Assembly (NCBI GenBank): GCA_910577205.1
Contig: CAJTMA010000024.1
Span: forward strand, 1 to 11,658
DNA: 11,658 nt
Source of the DNA: an uncultured Alphaproteobacteria bacterium
GTDB taxonomy: Bacteria > Pseudomonadota > Alphaproteobacteria > RF32 > CAG-239
Direction of reading: 5' to 3'
The notes under the pieces were generated by a model. It had not been told where the DNA came from. It searched no databases and saw nothing but the letters and a program-made list of their open reading frames with translations. A program made the translations under genes and the position numbers. Below are positions 1-6,169 of the stretch, one piece after another; position 1 is the stretch's first letter; each line of letters begins with the position of its first letter.

Positions 1-198
1 GTAACGAGTGTGCCCGCGTGCTGAGGGCTTGGGTAACGAGTGTGCCCGCGTGCTGAGGGCTTGGGTAACGAGTGTGCCCGCGTGCTGGGGTTTGGGTGTC
101 GGGTGTGCCCGCGTGCTGAGGGCTTGGGTGACGGGTGTGCCCGTGTGCTGGGGCTTGGGTGTCAGGTGTGCCCGTGTGCTGGGGCTTGGGTGTCGGGT
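1..198. repeat. GC-rich minisatellite, 31-32 bp period, about 6.3 copies
   Basis: Six full units start at 1, 33, 65, 96, 128 and 159, with a partial seventh from 190. The core GTGTGCCCGCGTGCTG is followed by a G-rich end (GAGGGCTTGG or GGGGCTTGG). Units 1 and 2 are identical; later units drift (GTAACGAG becomes GTGTCGGG, GCGTG becomes GTGTG), so divergence rises toward the right end. The array therefore probably continues left of the window. Unit 1 is about two thirds G+C, well above the neighbouring genes. The period is not a multiple of three, so it is unlikely to be coding. Most units can form a small GCCC...GGGC hairpin, and the + strand has closely spaced G runs. Function unknown. Confidence 0.9.
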
Positions 199-267
199 AT
201 ATATTGAGTTTTGCGCTGGCAGGGGCGAGGTTCGTCAAAGTACAGAGAAGAAAATCTGAGAACTATC

Positions 268-299
268 TTGAAAGCGTTCGCGGACATCATACTTATAAA
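268..299 (+). promoter_or_regulatory. Candidate promoter for the mla operon
   Basis: TATAAA at 294-299 is a good -10 box. The best -35 upstream is TTGAAA at 268-273, but the 20-nt spacer is longer than ideal. The stretch lies between the end of the repeat array and the first mla gene. The 9-bp word AACTATCTT occurs on both sides, at 261-269 and 298-306. A promoter is expected somewhere in 199-326; this is the best candidate I can see, not a firm assignment. Confidence 0.25.
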
Positions 300-326
300 C
301 TATCTTATTAAACTTTAGGAGAACGC

Positions 327-1439
327 ATGGAAGCGCAGCTGTCATATCTTCAAAACCAGCAGAATCTGACCGTTAAACTCAGCGGGGATTTTTGCGGTTT
401 TACACATAATGACAGTATTAATCAGCTTTTTGAGCTTCTCAATACCTCTAAAAACCTGACTTTTGAAACGCAAGGTTTGGGCGAATGGGATTCAACCTTA
501 GTGGTTATTCTGTTTCAGACCGGGCTATTTGCCAAGAAACACAACATTACCGTAGACTGGGACAGTCTGCCCGACAATCTGCATGAGCTGGTGCGGCTGG
601 CATTGACACCGAATGTTGTTCCGCCCGCAGAAGAAGCCGAAACAGGAAGCCTGCCGGAAAGGGTTGGCAGTTGGGCTATCAATATTTATGACAGCGTGCG
701 CAAAGGAATAGCTTTTATTGGGCAGGCTTTTGCTTCATTTTTCCGTTTATTATCCGGCACAGCCGTTATGCGCAAGGTCGATTTTTTGTTTGCTCTTGAG
801 GCTTGCAGCTATAAGGCTTTGGGGATTGTATCCATTGTCAGTTTTATGGTCGGGCTGATTTTGGCTTATGTCGGTTCTATCCAACTGAAAAATTTTGGCG
901 CTCAAGTTTATGTTGCCAGTTTGGTCGCTATCGGCATGACGCGCATTATGGGGGCAATTATGGCCGGGATTGTCATGTCCGGACGCACCGGTGCGGCTTA
1001 TGCCGCCACTATCGGCACAATGCAAGTCAACGAAGAAATTGACGCTCTGAAAACAATGGGTATCTCTACCACTGATTTTTTGGTGCTGCCGCGGCTGGCG
1101 GCTTTGATTATCACCATGCCGTTTTTAACGCTGCTGGCAGATACCATGGGGATTCTCGGCGGCGCGGTTATCGGCATTTTCACTTTGGAAATTCCCTATC
1201 AGGAATATTGGAAATACACTTATGACGCCTTGCGCCAATCAACTTTCTGGGTGGGAATTTTTCACGGCTTTGTTTATGGCTGGATTATTTCGCTTTGCGG
1301 CTGCTATTACGGCATTTTCAGCGGGCGGAATGCAGACTCTGTCGGCGTGGCGACGACTAAAGCCGTGGTTTCTTCTATTGTCTGGATGATTGTCATCACC
1401 GGCATTTTGACCTTTGTGTTTCAGGAGTTGAAACTATGA
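327..1439 (+). CDS. mlaE: Mla-type lipid ABC transporter permease, STAS-MlaE fusion
   Basis: This is the inner-membrane permease of an Mla-type lipid transporter. Residues about 10-95 look like a STAS domain, the fold of E. coli MlaB, including the conserved Asp-Ser at D55-S56. A linker follows at about 98-112, then the MlaE permease domain (about 115-370) with several hydrophobic segments. The family hallmarks are clear: a Gly/Arg/Thr-Gly-Ala stretch around 218-232, then NEEIDALKTMG at 235-245 and LVLPR at 252-256. In E. coli MlaB is a separate protein; here it is fused to the N-terminus, a known arrangement in this family that explains the length of 370 residues. The ATG has an AGGAG Shine-Dalgarno at 317-321. 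The stop overlaps the next start by four bases (ATGA), so the two genes are probably translationally coupled. I am confident of the family; the transported lipid is inferred. Confidence 0.93.
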   Translation: MEAQLSYLQNQQNLTVKLSGDFCGFTHNDSINQLFELLNTSKNLTFETQGLGEWDSTLVVILFQTGLFAKKHNITVDWDSLPDNLHELVRLALTPNVVPPAEEAETGSLPERVGSWAINIYDSVRKGIAFIGQAFASFFRLLSGTAVMRKVDFLFALEACSYKALGIVSIVSFMVGLILAYVGSIQLKNFGAQVYVASLVAIGMTRIMGAIMAGIVMSGRTGAAYAATIGTMQVNEEIDALKTMGISTTDFLVLPRLAALIITMPFLTLLADTMGILGGAVIGIFTLEIPYQEYWKYTYDALRQSTFWVGIFHGFVYGWIISLCGCYYGIFSGRNADSVGVATTKAVVSSIVWMIVITGILTFVFQELKL

Positions 1440-2203
1440 ACGGGGCAGAAGCTAAAATCATCGGGCAGGATATCACCGTTGCCTATGGCGACTATGTTTT
1501 GCTGAAAGATGCAGATTTCACAATCAATAAAGGCGATATATTTTTCATTATGGGCGCGAGCGGCGGCGGCAAAAGCAGTTTGCTGCGGGTCATTACCGGG
1601 CTTATGCCGCCGGCAACAGGCAAAATTATAATTGACGGAGAAGATTTTTCCGGCGGTTCTCCGGATGTGCGATACGGGATTATGAAGCGAACCGGGATTT
1701 TATACCAAAGCGGCGCATTGTTCAGTTCAATGACTTTGGCAGAAAACGTTTCCCTGCCCTTGCAGCAATATACGGATTATTCAGCCCAGCAGATTGCCGA
1801 ACTGGTTGATCTCAAGCTCTCGCTGGTCGGACTGGGCGGTTTTAATGACTTTTATCCTTCAGAATTAAGCGGCGGAATGAAAAAACGGGCCGGACTGGCG
1901 CGGGCTTTGGCGCTTGACCCGGAAATCCTGTATTTTGACGAACCCTCAGCAGGTTTAGATCCGGTCAGCTCCAAACGGCTGGATGATCTTATTTTAGATA
2001 TTAACCACAGTCTGGGCACAACTTTGGTCATCGTTTCCCATGAGCTGGATTCAATTTTTGCCATCGGCAACAATTCCATTTTTCTTGATTCTGAAACCAA
2101 GACTATTATCGGGCGCGGAAATCCCAAAGAATTGGTTAAAAATCCGCCGAATGAAACAGTTTATAACTTTTTAACCCGCGGAGGTGAAAAACATGGTTCG
2201 TAA
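1436..2203 (+). CDS. mlaF: Mla-type lipid ABC transporter ATP-binding protein
   Basis: This is the cytoplasmic ATPase that powers the MlaE permease. All ABC motifs are present: Walker A GASGGGKSS at residues 40-48, the Q-loop at Q91, the signature LSGGMKKR at 144-151, Walker B ILYFDEP at 164-170, the D-loop SAGLD at 171-175 and the switch histidine H202. The Met-Lys-Lys after the signature glycines is typical of MlaF-type ATPases rather than generic importers. At 255 residues it has normal family length. AGGAG at 1423-1427 lies inside the end of mlaE, and the ATG overlaps the mlaE stop. The 3' end overlaps mlaD by 11 bases. It should form a dimer with two copies of the STAS-MlaE permease, with the fused STAS domain contacting it as MlaB does in E. 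coli. Confidence 0.94.
   Translation: MNGAEAKIIGQDITVAYGDYVLLKDADFTINKGDIFFIMGASGGGKSSLLRVITGLMPPATGKIIIDGEDFSGGSPDVRYGIMKRTGILYQSGALFSSMTLAENVSLPLQQYTDYSAQQIAELVDLKLSLVGLGGFNDFYPSELSGGMKKRAGLARALALDPEILYFDEPSAGLDPVSSKRLDDLILDINHSLGTTLVIVSHELDSIFAIGNNSIFLDSETKTIIGRGNPKELVKNPPNETVYNFLTRGGEKHGS
2180..2184 (+). promoter_or_regulatory. Shine-Dalgarno that decides the mlaD start
   Basis: GGAGG at 2180-2184 lies eight bases before the ATG at 2193. A GTG at 2184 in the same frame would start the protein three residues earlier, but its first base is part of this Shine-Dalgarno, so it is an unlikely start. Confidence 0.7.
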
Positions 2204-2975
2204 ACCCAATAAAACCATGATCGGCTTATTTCTCATGATTGGAGGCGCTGTATTTGCCCTGATTCTCGGCACATATCTTAAACGCGTGTTCTGGGCTGAC
2301 AACAGCAATGTGGTGGTGATGTATTTTCAGGAATCCATTAAAGGGCTGAATGTCGGTTCTGCCGTAGTTTTTCAAGGCGTGGAAGTCGGCAAGGTCAGTA
2401 AAATCGACTTGGTGGCAGATATGAAAACTTTGACTTTCAGCATTCCGGTGTATGTCAGCCTTGACGTTTCAAAATCATTTATTTCGGAAAGCAGTTACAG
2501 CAAGCGCGAAGAACTGCTGAATGCCCTCATCAAGAAAGGCCTGCGCGCACGCCTGACAGCACAGAATTATCTGACCGGGCAATTGATGATAGAACTGGCC
2601 ATGCTGCCGGATACGCCGGTTAAATTCGAAAAAGAAGCACGGGACGAGGATTTTCTGCAAATTCCGACTGTTTTATCTCCGCTGGGCGAACTTTCCAGAG
2701 GTTTGCAGAATATTCCGTTCTCAAGCATTGCCAACAAACTCGGACAAATGGCTGATTTGTTTAATAAACAGATTCCGGTTATTCTGCCGCAAATCAGCGA
2801 TATTGTTACCAACCTTAACCAGCTTTTGGCGAATAACACCCGTTTGTCTACCGAAGCTCTGGCTAATTTTAACCGGGCGTTGGTTGACATCAGTTCTGCG
2901 GCTCAGTCGTTCCGCGATTTGACGAATTTCTTAGAGCGCCACCCGGAAGCTCTGTTGCGAGGAAAAGGAGAATAA
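2193..2975 (+). CDS. mlaD: MCE-domain protein MlaD
   Basis: This is the periplasmic substrate-channel subunit of the lipid transporter, anchored in the inner membrane. One N-terminal transmembrane helix (about residues 10-28) is followed by the MCE domain (about 38-136), with the family pattern GLNVGSAVVFQGVEVGKV at 51-68. The segment KKGLRARL...YLTGQLMIEL (114-135) closes the domain. The C-terminal part (about 175-245) is predicted helical and is rich in Gln, Asn and Leu. It ends in a FLERHPEALLRGKGE-type tail at 246-260, common in MCE proteins encoded next to PqiC-like lipoproteins. A single MCE domain points to an MlaD-like hexameric ring rather than the multi-ring PqiB or LetB. The gene overlaps mlaF by 11 bases and is followed after two bases by the lipoprotein gene. 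Confidence 0.92.
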   Translation: MVRKPNKTMIGLFLMIGGAVFALILGTYLKRVFWADNSNVVVMYFQESIKGLNVGSAVVFQGVEVGKVSKIDLVADMKTLTFSIPVYVSLDVSKSFISESSYSKREELLNALIKKGLRARLTAQNYLTGQLMIELAMLPDTPVKFEKEARDEDFLQIPTVLSPLGELSRGLQNIPFSSIANKLGQMADLFNKQIPVILPQISDIVTNLNQLLANNTRLSTEALANFNRALVDISSAAQSFRDLTNFLERHPEALLRGKGE

Positions 2976-2977
2976 TC

Positions 2978-3547
2978 ATGCGTTCATGTGTTGCTTTACT
3001 GTCTTTTTTAATGCTGGCGGCCTGCCTCGGCCGCTCCCCGGATGCAACGTTTTACAGTTTGGAAACGGTTTCTGCCGCTCAACCGTTATCCCTGCGCAAA
3101 ATGACGGTGGCGGTTAACCGGGCTGTCGTGCCGAGTTATCTCGACAAGCCGCAAATCGTTATGCGGGACAGCGCTGGCGTGGAATTGCAGATTTCAGAAT
3201 ATCAGCGCTGGGGGGAAACCTTGTCTTCCATGATATCACGGGTAATGGCTGACGATTTGGGGCTATTGCTGCCTAATGCACAAATCAGGCCGCAAAATTT
3301 TATGCCGCAGACTTATCAATATTACCTGACCTTAGAAGTTAACCGCATGGACGGCACTTGGAATAAGCAAGCTGTCTTGGACGTGTGGTGGACAATTTCC
3401 AACAATTATAACAAAGTATACAAACGCGGCAGGAGCAGCTTGTCAGCACCAATGGGCAAAAGCTATGAAGAATATGTTCAGATTCAGAGCAAGCTGTTGG
3501 CCGAAGCGGCAGCGCAAATTGCCGAATCTTTGGCTAAACTGCCGTAA
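2978..3547 (+). CDS. PqiC-like ABC transporter auxiliary lipoprotein (ABC_trans_aux / DUF330 type)
   Basis: The protein starts with a lipoprotein signal peptide; the lipobox is L13-A14-A15-C16. Leu at position +2 after the cysteine (not Asp) predicts transfer to the outer membrane. The mature part has PqiC-family patterns: DATFYSLE soon after the lipid anchor (22-29), VPSYLDKPQIVMR at 51-63 and EYQRWGETL at 74-82. At 189 residues it has normal length. AAGGAG at 2965-2970 gives a well-spaced ATG, two bases after the mlaD stop. Such lipoproteins accompany MCE systems and are thought to help couple the inner-membrane complex to the outer membrane; this is inferred from the family. No mlaC or mlaA homologue is encoded in the window, so this lipoprotein may be the outer-membrane partner of the system. 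Confidence 0.88.
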   Translation: MRSCVALLSFLMLAACLGRSPDATFYSLETVSAAQPLSLRKMTVAVNRAVVPSYLDKPQIVMRDSAGVELQISEYQRWGETLSSMISRVMADDLGLLLPNAQIRPQNFMPQTYQYYLTLEVNRMDGTWNKQAVLDVWWTISNNYNKVYKRGRSSLSAPMGKSYEEYVQIQSKLLAEAAAQIAESLAKLP

Positions 3548-3554
3548 TCCAAAC

Positions 3555-3590
3555 AAAAAGAAAACCGCCTCAACAGGCAGTTTTCTTTTT
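3555..3590. terminator. Bidirectional rho-independent terminator
   Basis: A long hairpin pairs 3555-3570 with 3575-3590, with one C/A mismatch and a CAAC loop at 3571-3574. The outer stem is A-rich on the left and T-rich on the right, so it gives a U tract in both directions. It should end the + strand mla operon and the - strand gene that converges on it. Its last base is also the last base of the convergent gene's stop codon. Confidence 0.85.
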
Positions 3591-4501
3591 TATTGTTTGG
3601 CTTTTGCTGCCGGCTTATCTTTTTTGGCGGCTGCCGGTTTACCCTTAGCCGGGGTTTTCGGCTTGGAAGCCTTAACCGCCGGTTTCTTTTTAGCCGGCGC
3701 TTTTTTCTTCGGCTTATCTGCGTCGACAACTACCGGTTCTGCCTCTTCTTCAGGCAAAGCAGGCTGCGGCGCAGGCGCTTCCGGAGCTGCCGGAAGTTTG
3801 TAAATCATAATCCCCTGCAAGGCAACAACCAGAACAAAGAAAACAAACGTGCTTAAGCTTATGCCGGTTGCAAAACGCAATGTCCAAGAAATGACATAGG
3901 CGGCAATCACAGCCAAAGCACTCAGGCGCATTCTGCCATCAAAGTCAACCTTTTTAGAAGCCAAACCTGCCAGAGGAATCGCGCAGACAGAATAAATCAA
4001 GGTCAGCATAAAATACATAATGAACAATCCGGCAAAAGCGCCGACAGCAGCAATTATGCTTACCCAATTCAACATAGAATTGAAGAAGCCGGTATAATCA
4101 TCCTGCGGCAAATCAAAACTGCCTTCCAGATTATAAGTACGGACTTCGCGGTCTTTCACCAGATAAATATTTTTGCGGGAGATATAAGCTCCGGGATCAA
4201 GCGTGTTGACATCCAAGGTATCAGAGGTGGTATCCAAAACCAGAGGAATCGGATAAGGCGCACTGTCTTCGCCAAAACGCAGGTGGACTACTTTATAGGT
4301 TTCCTGCGGCTCAACGATTTTACCGTCAACAACCTTAATCGGCAGCATCTGATCTGCTATCTGCTGGGCATAAGGCACGCCATCCTGTCCGTAGAATTTT
4401 ACGGCTGCACCGACAATGATTCCGAGCACCAAGGACAGCAACGCCAGATATTTAACACCCAGCCCCTGCCCGCCGGCAATGTAACCGATTATTTTTTTCA
4501 T
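3590..4501 (-). CDS. DUF1189-like membrane protein with histone-H1-like Lys/Ala/Pro tail
   Basis: The 303-residue protein has a hydrophobic helix at about 17-36 and an extracytoplasmic-type domain at about 39-140. The latter has a PIPLVLDTTSD motif (84-94) resembling DUF1189 proteins. Three more hydrophobic helices follow, at about 145-172, 193-211 and 214-235. The positive-inside rule (basic N-terminus and the 182-192 loop) puts the C-terminus in the cytoplasm. After a Pro/Ala/Glu linker (237-262), the last 40 residues are almost only Lys, Ala and Pro (for example PKKKAPAKKKP at 264-274), resembling histone H1 tails. The stretch could bind DNA, RNA or acidic proteins. The ATG follows AGGAG (4508-4512 on this strand). 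The gene is monocistronic, with its own promoter and the shared terminator. The cellular role is unknown and the DUF1189 link rests on pattern recognition only. Confidence 0.8.
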   Translation of the reverse strand: MKKIIGYIAGGQGLGVKYLALLSLVLGIIVGAAVKFYGQDGVPYAQQIADQMLPIKVVDGKIVEPQETYKVVHLRFGEDSAPYPIPLVLDTTSDTLDVNTLDPGAYISRKNIYLVKDREVRTYNLEGSFDLPQDDYTGFFNSMLNWVSIIAAVGAFAGLFIMYFMLTLIYSVCAIPLAGLASKKVDFDGRMRLSALAVIAAYVISWTLRFATGISLSTFVFFVLVVALQGIMIYKLPAAPEAPAPQPALPEEEAEPVVVDADKPKKKAPAKKKPAVKASKPKTPAKGKPAAAKKDKPAAKAKQ

Positions 4502-4533
4502 ATGCTTCTCCTTATCTATTTATCTTTTCATCA

Positions 4534-4561
4534 TATATACCGCGATTTGGCAAATTATCAA
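4534..4561 (-). promoter_or_regulatory. Candidate promoter for the DUF1189-like gene
   Basis: On the - strand TTGATA (4556-4561) and TATATA (4534-4539) are separated by 16 bases, about 30 bases upstream of the ATG. The spacer contains the 11-bp inverted repeat ATTTG-G-CAAAT (4545-4555), well placed for a repressor site. Confidence 0.45.
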
Positions 4562-4609
4562 ACAGAAAAATAAATCTTTTTAAAGCAATATAAAATTTAT
4601 GTCCGGGAA

Positions 4610-4637
4610 TTGTAAAAAACTTTTCAGCGTATAGATA
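4610..4637 (+). promoter_or_regulatory. Weak candidate promoter for the adiC-adiA unit
   Basis: TTGTAA (4610-4615) and TAGATA (4632-4637) are 16 bases apart, 33 bases before the adiC start, below an A/T-rich stretch (4560-4600) that could act as an UP element. Both boxes are imperfect. A promoter must lie in 4502-4669, because the neighbouring gene is divergent; a weak core would suit an activator-dependent or stress-induced operon. Confidence 0.3.
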
Positions 4638-4669
4638 TATGGCAGATTTAAACAAACGGAGGACAAGCT

Positions 4670-6151
4670 ATGGCTAGTGAGGATAATAAAATCGGATTAA
4701 TTCCCGCTACCTTAATGGTGGCGGGTAACATGATGGGCTCGGGGGTATTTATGCTTCCGGCAAACTTGGCGGCCATTGGCAGTATTGCCATTTTCGGCTG
4801 GCTGATAACAATTGTCGGCGCTATAGCTTTGGCTTTAGTCTTCTCCAAACTGACACAGATTTATCCGGCGGCCGGCGGCCCTTATGCTTATTCGCGCAAA
4901 GCTTTTGGCGATTATATGGGGTATCAGACCAATTTGGTTTACTGGCTGGCAAATGTGGTCGGCAATGTCGGGTTGGCCGTCGCCGGATTGGGATATCTTA
5001 CCACCTTTTTTCCGTCGCTGAGAGATCCGCTGGTGATGGCACTGGCGCAAATCGGCGTTATTTGGTTTTTTACTTATGCCAATATTCTTGGGCCGAATGT
5101 CGTGGCCAGAATCCAAGGTTTGACAACTTCTCTGGCGCTGCTGCCGATTATCGGTATGGCAATTCTCGGCTGGTTCTGGTTTAATGCCGATACTTATATG
5201 GCCGGGTGGAATGTCACCGGCGAAAGCGACTTTAGCGCTTTGGGCATGACTTTGAACTTTACGCTTTGGGCTTTTATCGGTGTGGAAAGCGCTTCCGTTT
5301 CCACCGCCGTTGTCAAAGACCCGGTTAAAAACGTGCCGATTGCCACAGTTGCCGGCGTTATTATTGCAGCGGTCTGTTATGTGCTCAGCTCATCGGCAAT
5401 CATGGGGATTATTCCCAGCCAGGAACTGATTGCCTCTTCTGCGCCGTTTTCCGATGCGGTAAATGTTGCCCTCGGGCCGACAGCCGGGAAAATCGTCGCG
5501 CTTTGCGCAGCTTTGGGCTGCCTTGGTTCACTGGGCGGCTGGACGTTGTTGGTCGGACAGACTGCCAAAGCTGCGGCCGATGACGGATTATTCAGCAATC
5601 TGTTTGCCAAAATCAACCGCCGCAATGTGCCGTCTTTGGGGTTGGCTGTGGTCGCCGGTATTATGACTTTGCAGGTTTTGGCAACTATGTCGCCGACCGC
5701 ATCCGAGCAATTCGGCAAAATTGCATCTATCGCCGTCATCATGACGCTGCTGCCTTATATCTATTCGTCCGTCGCCATAAAAATTCTCGGCAGAGATAAA
5801 ATGTCACGCAGCCAGAATACCTTTTATACGCTTGTCGGGCTGGTGGCTGCCGTTTACAGCCTGGCGGCAATGATTGGTTCTGACCCGGCGCAGACAAGGT
5901 GGGCGCTGATGTTTGTTATCTCTACCATCATTTTCTATGAGCTTTCGGTCAACCGCAAACTGGATATCAAAGAAAAGCACCTTAAGCCCGGCGGCTGTGT
6001 TCCGGCCTGGGTGCGCCATATGACGCTTTTCATTACCGTTTTGGCGCTGATTGCCATGTTCTGGGTTTCTATCGGACGTTATCATAATACACCGCTGCAT
6101 CCGAGAGTACAGGTAATCGACCATGTGACAGACGTTTTTCATAATAATTAA
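4670..6151 (+). CDS. adiC: Arginine/agmatine antiporter, AdiC-like (APC superfamily)
   Basis: This inner-membrane antiporter should exchange external arginine for internal agmatine. The sequence follows E. coli AdiC closely from GLIPATLMVAGNMMGSGVF (residues 9-27) through SLGGWTLLVGQTAKAAADDG (287-306). The residues known in AdiC to bind arginine or form gates are all conserved, shifted by two: N20, S24, Y72, Y91, N99, W200, E206, W291 and Y363. This favours arginine/agmatine over the related lysine/cadaverine carrier CadB. AdiC has about 445 residues and 12 helices; this protein has 493. The extra C-terminal part has a further hydrophobic segment (about 451-469) and a tail with H472, H477, H485 and H491. 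If that segment spans the membrane, the tail lies in the periplasm. GGAGG at 4658-4662 supports the ATG. The gene precedes adiA by 18 bases. Confidence 0.88.
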   Translation: MASEDNKIGLIPATLMVAGNMMGSGVFMLPANLAAIGSIAIFGWLITIVGAIALALVFSKLTQIYPAAGGPYAYSRKAFGDYMGYQTNLVYWLANVVGNVGLAVAGLGYLTTFFPSLRDPLVMALAQIGVIWFFTYANILGPNVVARIQGLTTSLALLPIIGMAILGWFWFNADTYMAGWNVTGESDFSALGMTLNFTLWAFIGVESASVSTAVVKDPVKNVPIATVAGVIIAAVCYVLSSSAIMGIIPSQELIASSAPFSDAVNVALGPTAGKIVALCAALGCLGSLGGWTLLVGQTAKAAADDGLFSNLFAKINRRNVPSLGLAVVAGIMTLQVLATMSPTASEQFGKIASIAVIMTLLPYIYSSVAIKILGRDKMSRSQNTFYTLVGLVAAVYSLAAMIGSDPAQTRWALMFVISTIIFYELSVNRKLDIKEKHLKPGGCVPAWVRHMTLFITVLALIAMFWVSIGRYHNTPLHPRVQVIDHVTDVFHNN

Positions 6152-6169
6152 ACAGCAAGGGGAAAATCC

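Noticed and set aside
1..198. CRISPR array
   Set aside because: The units are directly adjacent with no unique spacers, and the copies diverge along their whole length.
8..259. Open frame of 83 codons across the repeat array on the + strand
   Set aside because: The 31-32 bp period shifts the frame in each unit, there is no Shine-Dalgarno, the composition is Gly/Arg/Val/Cys/Trp-rich and it runs out of the repeat into promoter DNA. It is open because the units have few stop codons.
3465..3803. Open frame on the + strand across the end of the lipoprotein gene and into the convergent gene
   Set aside because: It crosses the bidirectional terminator and overlaps two well-supported genes; its sequence is the complement of the Lys/Ala/Pro tail coding region.
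4670..6151. Lysine/cadaverine antiporter CadB as an alternative call
   Set aside because: The paralogue shares the fold, but the stretch SLGGWTLLVGQTAKAAADDG and the binding residues fit AdiC better, and the adjacent decarboxylase resembles AdiA more than CadA.
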